A DNA stretch of 64,000 nucleotides from Symbiodinium natans (taxonomy: Eukaryota; Sar; Dinophyceae; Suessiales; Symbiodiniaceae), in NCBI GenBank assembly GCA_905221605.1, contig CAJNDS010000408.1, positions 1 through 64,000 on the forward strand. Direction: 5' to 3'. The notes under the pieces were generated by a model. The model saw only the letters and a list, made by a program, of their open reading frames with translations, did not search any database and was not told the origin of the DNA. This document shows, piece after piece, positions 7,722 to 16,714 of the stretch (position 1 is its first letter; the number at the start of each line of letters is the position of its first letter). Both the position numbers and the translations under genes were made by a program.

Positions 7722-10323
7722 CGTGAGGGTCATGCTGTGTCCGTGCTTGACGATGGGGGGGCCGAAGGGCCAAGCCTTGATGCTCATGTGAAGCCTCCGG
7801 CGGGAGGTGATCCGTGGGCGTCCGTGCATCGTCAGGTCAAGGGGCCTAAGTTTGTGCAGCGTGTGCTTGCGGCTAAGAGTCCGGTTTTGTTGCGCCATGA
7901 AGCGGTTCATAAGCCGTGCAGCCTTCATGGTGTGGGACACTCGCCTACTGATTGTGATGCAGCTCAGCATCCTGCTGAGAGACTTGCGGCCACGATCAGC
8001 AATCCTGACAACAATGATATCCTCAGGCTGTTGAAGCTGTTACCGTCAGAGAAGCCAGCCCGAGGTGTTGCGCAGCCGAATTCACATTCTTTCAGCACAG
8101 GTGCTTTTTCTAAAGATGGACGGGTCGGGGTGCGTAATTTTCTTAAGGAGTTTCCTGTCACATCGCGTCTCTTGACGGCTTTCGTGCGCAGACATGCCCC
8201 GGGGCATTGCTTTGGGGCCGTAGCGCTCTTTACCAATCTTGAGGCAGATTTTCACAAAGATGTCAACAATGATGCATCATGTCACAATTGGATATGCCCC
8301 CTCTCGCATTGGGAGGCTGGCGGCGATGTCTGGGTCGAGGACGAACAAGGCTCTTCCTGGCAAAATGCCCGTGGTGTGTGGCGACGAGGCCGCCTTTTGC
8401 CCGTACGACAGAGACCTGTTCTCTTGCCGTCGCGTGACTTGCACAAGGTTTTGTCATGGAAGGGGAACCGGGTCGTGCTGGTGGCGTTCATGCCTCGCGG
8501 TTTGTCTGGACTTGAGCCGGAGCATCAGCGCCTCATGTCCAGTGCAGGTTTCGTGCTGCCAGGGACTCGGCATACGTTGCCTCCTTTCGTGCGTGCGGGC
8601 GGGGCCCTGAAAGATGCCTTAGTGTCTCCGGGCGCTAGGCCTGACCCTAGGGTTCCACCTCCCCCTCCTGTAGGCGCCGGAGTTGGGTTTCAGGGGTTAA
8701 GATGCAAGCACGAGTCCCACCCCACCCTAGGTCACTGTGCTAGGCCTTCCGACGGTTCTGGGTTACCGACCCCTTTAAGCACAGTGACTAGGTCACCTAC
8801 TGCCGCTCAAGATGCAAAACCTCCCTATGTGCTGGAGATCTTTTGTGGCACTGCCGGCGTTGCTGCCGCTATGCAGGCACGGGGCTGTGATGTCCTTGGG
8901 ATTGACAAAGACTTGCGTCCGGTGCGCCTGGACTTGTGTGATGCGGAACAGCGTCGGCTGGTGTGGCAGGAGATCGAACGGGCCGATGCCGTCTGGCTGG
9001 CTCCTCCGTGTGGCACATCGTCCCGGGCAAGAGGCATACGTTTGCCTTCAGGGGGACCGCAACCCAAGGCCTTGAGGTCGGAGGAGTTCCCACAGGGCTT
9101 TCCAAGCTTGCGTGGCGTCAACAAAGCACGGGTGACGGCGGCGAATACTTTGTACGCGTTTTGCGCTGAGGTCTTTGAGCATTGCCGTCAAAACCACAAG
9201 GTAGCCGTCATAGAGAATCCCGAACGTTCCTTCATGTGGCTCACTGTGTGGATGCAGCGTGTGTTGTCCTTGGGGCGATGGCATGTACTACATGCGTGCA
9301 TGTATGGTTCCCGGCGTTTGAAACGCACAGCTTTGCTGGCCACGCATGATTTGCCGTCCATGCGCAGCCAGTGTGATGGCACCCATGCACACATAGCATG
9401 GGGGCGCTGCAAGCAAGGCGCCGGGTGGGCGTTCGCTACGGCAGCCGAGGTGAGCTATCCGCGGCCCATGTGCAGTGCCGCGGCCAATGACTTGTGTGCT
9501 ATCCTGCGGGCAAAGGGTTCCTTGCTTGATGGTTCTTATGCTTCGCGCACTGCTTTGGCCCATGTTGCGTCGCAGCGTCAGCCACGACGCGATGGCCCGC
9601 AAGTGGGACCCGCGGAGTTCCTATCCACCGTGACTGTACAGGTGCCTGCTGAGGACGAGGTGCCGGACTGCATACCGGCTAGGGGGTGCTTGGTGCCGGG
9701 TCTTGGGGGTGTTCCTGCTGGCTCCAAACTACTTGCCTCACGTCGCTGCGAAGAAGGGGGGAAGGTGGTTCGTGAGGTTGTGTTTGGCATATACAGGACG
9801 CCAGATGCATTTGTCAATGAAGCTTTGAAGTGCACACATCCGTTTGACAGGCCGGGAGCTTTAGACATGGACAATGTGCAAGCTATGGCCAATATCTTTC
9901 AGCATGGGATAGAGGGCACGAAGGCTTTTCGCGAGAGGATGTTGGATCACTACAGAAACAGAGCAAGGGAGCTGCAGCCCATGGAGGATGCGGCCAAGGG
10001 CCAAATGCACCCCGATGTGAAAGCAATTATGGGATCCAAGCGCTTGTTGCTGTTGCAGGAGCTCATGAGCGATGCAGGCGTCCAGGACCGTGAGCTAGTA
10101 GCAGACATGGCCAGTGGTTTCCGACTGACGGGTGAACTGAGACCCTCGGGCTTGTTCCCTCGGCAACTGAAGCCGGCTGCATTGACGCAGGATGATCTGA
10201 AAGCAACGTCCAGATGGTCCAAGCATCTTGTGGAAGCCTCTTGCCGGAGGGCAGCTCGCGACAAGGAGGTGGCGTCCAAGATTTGGGACGAGACTCTCGA
10301 GCAGAAGGAGAAGCAGTGGGTCA
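7722..10323 (+). CDS. Pol of element A, 5' part: dioxygenase-like and methyltransferase-like domains
   Basis: About 862 codons counted from 7737, before element B interrupts the frame at 10324. Residues ~115-255 resemble a 2-oxoglutarate/Fe(II) dioxygenase: His173-x-Asp175 with Asn178 (FHKDVNN), distal His236 and Arg245 nine residues later (LHKVLSWKGNRVVLVAF). This is the usual metal and co-substrate layout; HxDxxN also recalls TET/JBP enzymes. Residues ~365-560 resemble a C5 DNA methyltransferase: motif I FCGTAG (369), APPCG with Cys425, and ENP at 493-495. The tail (~700-862) matches the pre-RT region of element B. Substrates are inference. The open frame runs on to 10649, but 10324 onward is element B sequence. 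Removing B restores the frame (V-K-G-P). Confidence 0.8.
8732..8787. repeat. Stem-loop in the pol interdomain linker
   Basis: TCACTGTGCT (8732-8741) pairs perfectly with AGCACAGTGA (8778-8787) around a 36 nt loop. It lies in the Pro-rich linker between the dioxygenase-like and methyltransferase-like domains. Confidence 0.5.
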
Positions 10324-10619
10324 GGGATTCAGTAGAAAGCAAGCGCATCTACGATCCCTTTTTCATTTTAGGACAGCGAGGGTACGAGCGTTTTCAAACT
10401 GAGATTTTCTTGGACATATGCCGTTGGTCACCTGTGCAAGCTTTGAGGGCACAATGCATCACTGCCTGTGCACGTGAGTGTGATTGTTGTGCAATGCAGT
10501 TTTGTGGGTCAGTTTTGCTTGACTTGCGTTTTCCTTCATGTGCAGAAACTTTCTTGAACGGGTTGCCATCCCGGCTTGCAACGCAGTGCTCAAGTGTGAG
10601 CGCCACAGAGAAAATTTTA
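10324..10619 (+). repeat. Element B split direct repeat A1
   Basis: 296 bp from GGGATTCAGTAGAAAGC to GAGAAAATTTTA. Matches 18660-18955 except AACTTTC for AATTTTC near 10550. Confidence 0.93.
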
Positions 10620-10730
10620 AGTCGTGTTGAGCCTCCGCTACTCCCTTAAGGGTGCCGTGCTAGAGGTTCGAGGTGCTAGAGGTCTCCCCTTAGGGGTCGT
10701 GCAAGCCGGGGGCCTGTGTGCTCTCGGTGG

Positions 10731-11048
10731 ATGGACAGCACCTCGAGTTCAGAGGAGAGTTCCCTCAGCGGAGACTGGCCACCCGTGCCTGTCTTTCAGG
10801 CGCCTGCCTTTCAGGCGCTCAGCATCAGGCCCCGCTCGTTCCACCTTGATTCACTCGAGCGCAGCCTGGGGGCACCCCCCAGTCTCTTCACGTACGTTCT
10901 TGAGGGTTCTCTTTGCGGAGTGCTTCTCAGTTCCAGGGAAGGGGCCCGCGTGCTCCTCTGGCTCCAGCCTTCCAGTTGGCTTGCACTTGCTTGCTCCGGC
11001 CGCGGGCCGCACGCGTGCGCCCGACAGCTTCTCCAGCTGTCTGCATAG
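10731..11048 (+). CDS. Possible leader ORF of element B
   Basis: 105 residues from ATG 10731, ending 14 bp before the recombinase ATG, the same position as the coiled-coil ORF of element A. It is Ser/Pro/Leu-rich, with a mildly hydrophobic C-terminal stretch (ARVLLWLQPSSWLALACSG) but no coiled coil and no clear similarity to the A protein. It may be a diverged counterpart or a chance frame in GC-rich leader sequence. Confidence 0.3.
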   Translation: MDSTSSSEESSLSGDWPPVPVFQAPAFQALSIRPRSFHLDSLERSLGAPPSLFTYVLEGSLCGVLLSSREGARVLLWLQPSSWLALACSGRGPHACARQLLQLSA

Positions 11049-11062
11049 TGCCCTTTATCCAC

Positions 11063-12880
11063 ATGGCTCAGCCCCCTCGTGCCCCAGAAGATTTGCTAGC
11101 TGGGGGTTTGGATCCTGGGTCCCTTCGTGTGCCTGAGGACAACGACCGGCGGAGACAGGCAGAGGTGCCTGTTCAGGATTATGAGGCTCATTTGGCTGCC
11201 TGCACTCGTAAGGTTAATAAGACGGGCTATTCTCGGTCTTGGGATTTTCGGTTGAGGCCTTCTTCAGTGCTCTTTACCGGTGTGGTTAGGTCACGAGGCA
11301 TGTTCCCACCAGTGCCGTCTCTTGTGCCTGTGATCACTCCAGTGACGCCAACCGTTGCTGCAGTCACGAAGATTGCGATTTCCCGGGTCCGTTTGGACGA
11401 TTCTTGGGGTGCTCACCTTGAGAGGAGGCTTAGTGCTGCCATACAAAAGTGGGTTGCTTTAGTGGTTGAGGATCCTTTGTCTTTTGACGTCGGTAGGCGG
11501 TGTGCTGCTTTCGTGGGAAATGATGAGGCGATTTCTCAGGGCCTTCTGCACACTTTTTCCGGCAAATCGGCAGGTACCTTGCGCAGCCGTGCTGGGCCTC
11601 TCATCAGGTTTGTTGCCTGGGCCAAGGCTCGCCAGCGCAAGCCCTTACCCTTCAGCGAGGCGCTTTTGTATGATTTTCTGCTTGAATCCGAGAGCACTTG
11701 TGCGCCGTCATTCGGAAAGGCGTTGATGTCTGCACTTGCATTTTGCAAATTTGTGCTGGGCGTTGAGAATGTTTCTGATGTTCTGAGCAGTGGTCGGTTT
11801 GGGGGCTTGGCTCGTTCGATGTTCTTGAACAAAAGGAAGCGACGGCAGAAGCCACCCCTCACCGTTGACATGGTGAAGGCCCTTGAAAGATTGGTGATCT
11901 CCGAACGTGAAGGAGATATCGACAGGTTGTGTGCGGGGTTCTTCCTCGTTTGTGTTTTCCTTCGAGCAAGGTATAGCGATGCCCAAGGTCTGAAGAATCT
12001 TGCAATCGATGAGCCTGAAGGTTTTGCTGGCCGCTTGACAGGATATTTTCAAGGGGAAGCTTCAAGGACAAAGACGAGTTTCTCGCTGGAAAGGAAGACG
12101 GCTCTGCTCCCGATGGTAGGGCCACTTTTCGGCCTGACTGCAGTTCCTTGGTTTAAGACTTGGTTAGGTCTCCGCGAGGACATGGGCATCCCTGAAGGCG
12201 AGGACTTTCCTTTGCTGCCGAGTCGTGGGCTGGAAGGGGGTTGGGCTCCGGTCCCCCCTTCAGCTACGGTGGCCGCTGCATGGCTCCGGGGGATTCTTAT
12301 TTCTCGTGGCTTCCCTGAGGCACGCAAGCTCGGGACTCACAGCTGCAAATGCACGTGTCTCTCTTGGCTGTCGAAGCACGGAGTTGATCCTCTGCATCGG
12401 CGTGTTTTGGGGTATCACAAGGCCCCGCAGGATGAGATGATGCACGTTTATGGGCGTGACAATGTTTCTCCAGCCCTGAGGTCGCTGGAGGCTGTCATCC
12501 AGGACATCAGACAAGGCCTGTTTTTGCCGGATGTCACGCGGTCGGGTTACTTCCCGACCCAGCCGCAGAGGGAGCCTGGGCCTGAGTTCGTTGAGGAGCC
12601 ATCGGAATCCGAAGTTTCGCTCGATGAAGAGGACAATGTGCAAGACTTGAGAGCAGAGGAAGCGGCCGCTGATCAGGTTGTGCCGCCTTGGGCTGAACTT
12701 GTGGTTCAGGATCCTGATGCTCTGGTTTATGTTCGCCATATAACTTCAAGGAAGTTGCACCGCCTCGCTGACGAGAGTGGGAATCGGCTGAAGTGCGGAA
12801 AGGCGTGCACGCGAAAGTTCGAGAGGCTCAGTGAGAAACCAAGGTTTATGGCTGACATGTGCTTGAATTGTTTCAAGTGA
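11063..12880 (+). CDS. Tyrosine recombinase of element B
   Basis: 605 residues from ATG 11063. Catalytic set: Arg ~303 in FLRARYSDA, His426-x-x-Lys429 in THSCKCT, His452 in LGYH, Tyr463 in HVYGRD. Spacing is nearly the same as in element A (425/428/451/462), although overall similarity is low. The ~190-280 region (FSGKSAGTLRSRAGPLIRF) matches the N-terminal core-binding part of A. The C-terminal 50 residues hold a similar Cys pattern (KCGKACTRKFERL...MCLNCF), a possible zinc-binding tail. It probably integrates the circular DNA form. Lys instead of the second Arg is unusual but shared by both elements. The frame is intact. Confidence 0.85.
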   Translation: MAQPPRAPEDLLAGGLDPGSLRVPEDNDRRRQAEVPVQDYEAHLAACTRKVNKTGYSRSWDFRLRPSSVLFTGVVRSRGMFPPVPSLVPVITPVTPTVAAVTKIAISRVRLDDSWGAHLERRLSAAIQKWVALVVEDPLSFDVGRRCAAFVGNDEAISQGLLHTFSGKSAGTLRSRAGPLIRFVAWAKARQRKPLPFSEALLYDFLLESESTCAPSFGKALMSALAFCKFVLGVENVSDVLSSGRFGGLARSMFLNKRKRRQKPPLTVDMVKALERLVISEREGDIDRLCAGFFLVCVFLRARYSDAQGLKNLAIDEPEGFAGRLTGYFQGEASRTKTSFSLERKTALLPMVGPLFGLTAVPWFKTWLGLREDMGIPEGEDFPLLPSRGLEGGWAPVPPSATVAAAWLRGILISRGFPEARKLGTHSCKCTCLSWLSKHGVDPLHRRVLGYHKAPQDEMMHVYGRDNVSPALRSLEAVIQDIRQGLFLPDVTRSGYFPTQPQREPGPEFVEEPSESEVSLDEEDNVQDLRAEEAAADQVVPPWAELVVQDPDALVYVRHITSRKLHRLADESGNRLKCGKACTRKFERLSEKPRFMADMCLNCFK

Positions 12881-12901
12881 GCCCGGCTCAACTGAGGGGC
12901 A

Positions 12902-13083
12902 GCCGGATCACTCGGCGCATGGGTCGTGTCTTTGTGACGCAGCCGGATAGACTCGGCTATGCACTCACCGGTCCTCGCGGTGAAGTTTGATTATGTGAGC
13001 AGTTGCACCGGTGCTCGCGGTGCTTTGGCGTGCCGGTCCACTCGGTGAGCTGAAAGTGCTCAGGTTAACCGGGGCACGCGGTT
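12902..13083 (+). ncRNA. Array of six covarying hairpins in the recombinase-gag gap of element B
   Basis: Six stem-loops, all with CCG / CGG next to a 7-8 nt loop but with different outer pairs: GCCG/CGGC (12902-12916), AGCCG/CGGCT (12941-12958), TCACCG/CGGTGA (12965-12983), GCACCG/CGGTGC (13005-13023), GCCG/CGGT with one G-T pair (13032-13046), AACCG/CGGTT (13067-13083). Loops begin with G: GATCACT, GATAGACT, GTCCTCG, GTGCTCG, GTCCACT, GGGCACG. Spacing alternates roughly 40 and 25 nt. Compensating outer pairs argue for selection on RNA structure. Role unknown: packaging signal, Gag binding or internal initiation for gag are possibilities. Confidence 0.6.
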
Positions 13084-13244
13084 TTGGATGGAAGTCAACC
13101 ATGACTTGAAAATGTGGCTGTACGGTGCTGTGGTTCCGTGAATGTTGCGATTTGCATACGACAATGCCTTGTGGTTGTGAGTGTAAACTTGAGCATACAG
13201 TTTTGGCTGAAGGATCGTGTAGTGCACTTGCAGGACCATTCGCC

Positions 13245-14447
13245 ATGGCCATCACCGAGAGCAAGGCAAACTTTTCTTCCAGGGCGACGGCCTTGGGGTT
13301 GGCCGCTGACGTTTTGAAGAAGTTCACTGATGCCGGCATTGATTGCATGAGCAAATTTGCCTTCATTAGTGCGTTCGTGCCCGGCAACACTGACGAGTCC
13401 CCTTTTACCGATGCAGTTGCTGGTGTGTTGGGGCGCGCTGCTAATGTGGCAGAGTTGAGCGTGCTGCGCAGGCTTCTTCATGAGAGCTACAACCTCACTG
13501 TCTCAGAGCTTCAGGTGCAGGTTGAACGAACGGAAGATTCTGCTCCGAGGCGGTTGGCGGCTCCCGATCGAGCCGATAGGCTTCAGCGGCAACAAGTCAG
13601 GCTTACTGGCTTGAACATCCATGGCCCTACTCTCCCGGGTCATTCGGTCATCGATCGTTGTGTTCAGATGTATGAGGATAATTCTCTTTCATACCTACCT
13701 TTGCAATCTTGTCCCTGCCGGGATGATGAAGTGAAGTTCAAGAAGGACCGGGATGACAAGATGCTTGCTGTGGATGGCACGGGGCACGTGTCTCTTAGGT
13801 CGCAGGCCGTGAAAGTGGAGGCCGATGTGTCCACTGACCTTTTGCTTAAGCATGCACTTACACGTCGTGGGCTTGCGCTGGACCAAGCTGGCATTCTGAG
13901 CTTTTCGGAGCATGAGCGTTGGTCTGAGGCGTTGTTTCAGGCTCGATTTCGGGATCCGCCCGACCAGTATGCCCGTGTCACGCTCCAGCAACTCATCCAG
14001 GCGGACAGGCAGGTTTTTGTTGAAGCAGCTGATCGGACCCGCCAGGGGATTCAGGTGGTGGCTTCCGGACGACCGGTCGATCGCATTTGGAGTGACGCCA
14101 TGTCTTGCAACAATGTCACTCACCTGCTGCAACCCTTGCCCTTGCCTCCGCCAGCTCCTTTGCATCCACGGCCTGGGCCCTATGATGACCGCAGGGGTTT
14201 GAAGGGTCGCGGTAGAGGTAAAGGGAAAGGTAAAGGCAAGGGAAATGTTCGTATGCCTGCTGAGCTGTCCGATGGAGTGCCGGTCACCACCCGGGGCTTG
14301 CCCATCTGCTTCGACCACAACTTGGGGCGGTGTCAGCGTACCGTCACTAGTGGCAAGTGCGATCGTGGTCTTCACATTTGTTGCATCAAAGGTTGCTTCA
14401 AGCGGGATCATGTCTATACAAATTGCCCCAAGCATAAGAGGGAGTGA
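13245..14447 (+). CDS. Gag-like zinc-finger protein of element B
   Basis: 400 residues from ATG 13245; this start was preferred over an upstream GTG because it matches the start of the element A protein. Similar to A's Gag-like protein over most of its length. Residues ~315-335 are a Gly/Lys/Arg tract (KGRGRGKGKGKGKGN), likely RNA-binding. The C-terminus has Cys/His clusters (CFDHNLGRC, CDRGLHICC, GCFKRDHVYTNC) similar to a CCCH finger followed by a knuckle. It follows the hairpin array and precedes Pol in the same frame, separated by TGA. Probable nucleic-acid-packaging protein. Confidence 0.75.
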   Translation: MAITESKANFSSRATALGLAADVLKKFTDAGIDCMSKFAFISAFVPGNTDESPFTDAVAGVLGRAANVAELSVLRRLLHESYNLTVSELQVQVERTEDSAPRRLAAPDRADRLQRQQVRLTGLNIHGPTLPGHSVIDRCVQMYEDNSLSYLPLQSCPCRDDEVKFKKDRDDKMLAVDGTGHVSLRSQAVKVEADVSTDLLLKHALTRRGLALDQAGILSFSEHERWSEALFQARFRDPPDQYARVTLQQLIQADRQVFVEAADRTRQGIQVVASGRPVDRIWSDAMSCNNVTHLLQPLPLPPPAPLHPRPGPYDDRRGLKGRGRGKGKGKGKGNVRMPAELSDGVPVTTRGLPICFDHNLGRCQRTVTSGKCDRGLHICCIKGCFKRDHVYTNCPKHKRE

Positions 14448-14450
14448 CTA
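14445..14450 (+). promoter_or_regulatory. Candidate TGA-CTA readthrough site between gag and pol (element B)
   Basis: The gag stop is TGA followed by CTAG. UGA-CUA is the best known eukaryotic and viral readthrough context. No other in-frame stop lies between here and the pol domains. Element A has the same arrangement with TGA-CGT. Confidence 0.65.
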
Positions 14451-16714
14451 GGCTCTGAGGCGCAGGTCCACGTGACTGATGATAAAGATGTAGCACAGCT
14501 TGGTGAGGAGCTTGTGCTCTCTTCTTCCGATGATGAGATCCCTGAAGGGGAGTCATCACCGAAACATGTCCCGTGCTCGGCCTCAGTTCCGCCTCAGCCG
14601 CTTTCCAGCAACCCCGAAGCTTTTGCGTCTCAGCTGCTCAAGAAGCCGTGGCTTGAGGCGAGCGATGTTTTGCAGCTTTTTGAGATGTTGCCAATGGCCG
14701 CGCCCCAGCGTGGAACTGAGGGCAAGGCCTTTGCTACCGGAGCGTTCGCTCGGGTCAAGGTTGGGTTGCGTACGAATGTTGCTGTTTTCCCTCAGGCGTC
14801 CCGCGTCTTTGCATCGTTCGTGCGCCAATCTGCCCCAGGGCATAAGTTCACTTCAGTTGTGGTTTTTGAAGGGGTTCGCACAAAACCCCACCGTGATCAG
14901 CAGAATTCTTGTGTGCCCAATTTGGTGGTTCCTTTGTCGAGTTTCGAGAAGGGTGAAATTTGGGTGGCCACTGACTCTGGCACTGTCTCTCGACAGGTCA
15001 ATGGCCAGCAGCAGAAGGGAGTTCTCTTGCCCGTGGGAGCCGGGCCCGTGCTCTTTGATGCGCGTCGTGCTCTGCATCTCACTGAGCCTTGGGAAGGCCG
15101 CCGTGTGGTCTTAGTGGCCTTTTCTATCGGTGCATTTTCGAGGCTGTCCGCCGAGGCTTCTGCCCGCTTGTCTGCCCTGCAGTTTAACTTGCCAGGCCAG
15201 CCCGATGCTGTTGCGTTCCAAGAGCGCCCGCAATTGCCGGTGCGTCTTCCCTGGCCGCCTCGATTGCCCATCCTTGCATCTGTGCCTTCGGTTCCCGACA
15301 TTCCTAAGCCGACTGCTGGTGAGCCCTTGTTCTTAGAGCTATGTGCTGGTACTGCCATGTTGTCGCGCTGCTTTCATGAGGTCGGCGTCCCGGTCATGCC
15401 CATTGACCACCAACACAATCGGCACCTTCCGTTGGCTAAGGTGTGTAACCTCAGCCTCACTGAGGATTCGACCTGGGACTTCCTAAGACACTTGATTGAC
15501 ACTTGCGACATCCTGTTTGTGCATGCCGCTCCACCGTGCGGCACATGCTCTATGGCCCGGCATATCCGGCGCAAGGGTGTGTCTGCTGGCCCTCTTCGTT
15601 CAGAGCAGTTCCCTATGGGCTTGCCGTCCCTGAACGGCGTCGACCGGGCAAAGGTTGAGGCAGCCAACCAGATTTACACTAAGCTGGGTCTTTTCCTGCA
15701 GGACTTGGGTCGTCGAGCTATTCCTTGGTCTGTCGAGAATCCTGAGTCGAGTATGCTCTGGCAGCTGCCCTGTTTCCAGCCCTTGGTGAAGGACAACCAT
15801 GTCTTCTCCTTCGACATGTGTTGTTATGGGGGGTCCCGTCTGACCCACAGGTCTTTGCTCACTTCGTGCTTTGGGCTACGCCATTTTCGCCAGCGGTGTT
15901 CCGGGGGGCATGAACATTTGCCGTGGACACCAAAGGTTGCCCCAGGTGGAAAGGTGCACTTCCCTACGGCAGACGAGGCGGCATATCCGCGCCCGTTCTG
16001 CGTGCAATTTGTGGCGCTCGTTTTCCGCCACCTTGGGCGGCCCCTGCCTGCCGCGCCTGCCCCTCAGGTGTCAGCCCAGGCGTCTGCCTCTTCAGCTCGC
16101 CAGCCCCGTGGGCGTCGTATTCCTCCTGTCATGCCTGAGTTCAAGCGTGTGCTCGTGTATCAGGTTGCTGCGTTGCCCCAGGTGGATCACAAGCGTCGCT
16201 TGCTGCAACCTTTGCGGGATGCCCCGGCGGGCTCCAAGCTTATCTCCTCGACGTCGTTGCTCTCTGAAGTGGGGTTGAGTAGCGCCTCGGAGACAACGGT
16301 TCAGGCAGATGCCCTAGTCGTCGATTCGAGCTCGTCTGAGTCAGGTGACACTGTGTCTCCAGTGGGTCCGGATGACCAGGCCAGTGCGTGTTTTGAAGTG
16401 TCGCTGGGTGTGTATGCTTCCCCCGAAGAATTTGTGGAAGAATGCCTGAACGTTGAGCATCCCTTTGATCAGCTGCATGCTGCGCCTGATGTGCTCAAAC
16501 AGTGCCTTTTTGACATGCTGACCAAAGGGCCTGCTTGGGTAGTGGATCGTAGGGCGAAGCTGCTCAAGAAGTGGACCCAGTGGGCTCGCGACCTTGAGGC
16601 CGAGGAAGCTGGCCTTCGCAAGTCGTTAGACCCTGAGGTTGCAAAGGTGTTGCAAGGCAAAAGGCTCCTGCTTCTTGAGAAGATTGCGTCGTCAATCGGC
16701 TGGGTTGACATGGG
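14448..16714 (+). CDS. Pol of element B, 5' part: dioxygenase-like and methyltransferase-like domains
   Basis: About 750 codons in frame with gag (numbering from GTG 14472). After an acidic N-terminus, residues ~85-225 form the dioxygenase-like domain: His140-x-Asp142 with Asn145 (KPHRDQQN), distal His202 and Arg211 (LHLTEPWEGRRVVLVAF). All these positions match element A. Residues ~285-500 form the methyltransferase-like domain: LCAGTA at ~290, APPCG with Cys356, ENP at 422-424, and GGSRLTHRSLL near the motif VIII position. Residues ~560-745 are the pre-RT linker (FEVSLGVYASPEEFVEECL). Similarity to A stops in this frame near 16714 and continues in another frame, although the frame is open to 16868. 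Enzyme activity is inferred from motifs only. Confidence 0.8.

Noticed and set aside
10324-10649. C-terminal 109 codons of the open pol frame of element A
   Set aside because: They are translated from element B's A1 repeat, which also occurs at 18660; not part of the original protein.
13695-14435. 246-codon antisense ORF over gag of element B
   Set aside because: Shadow ORF in GC-rich coding DNA; the + frame aligns with element A's protein.
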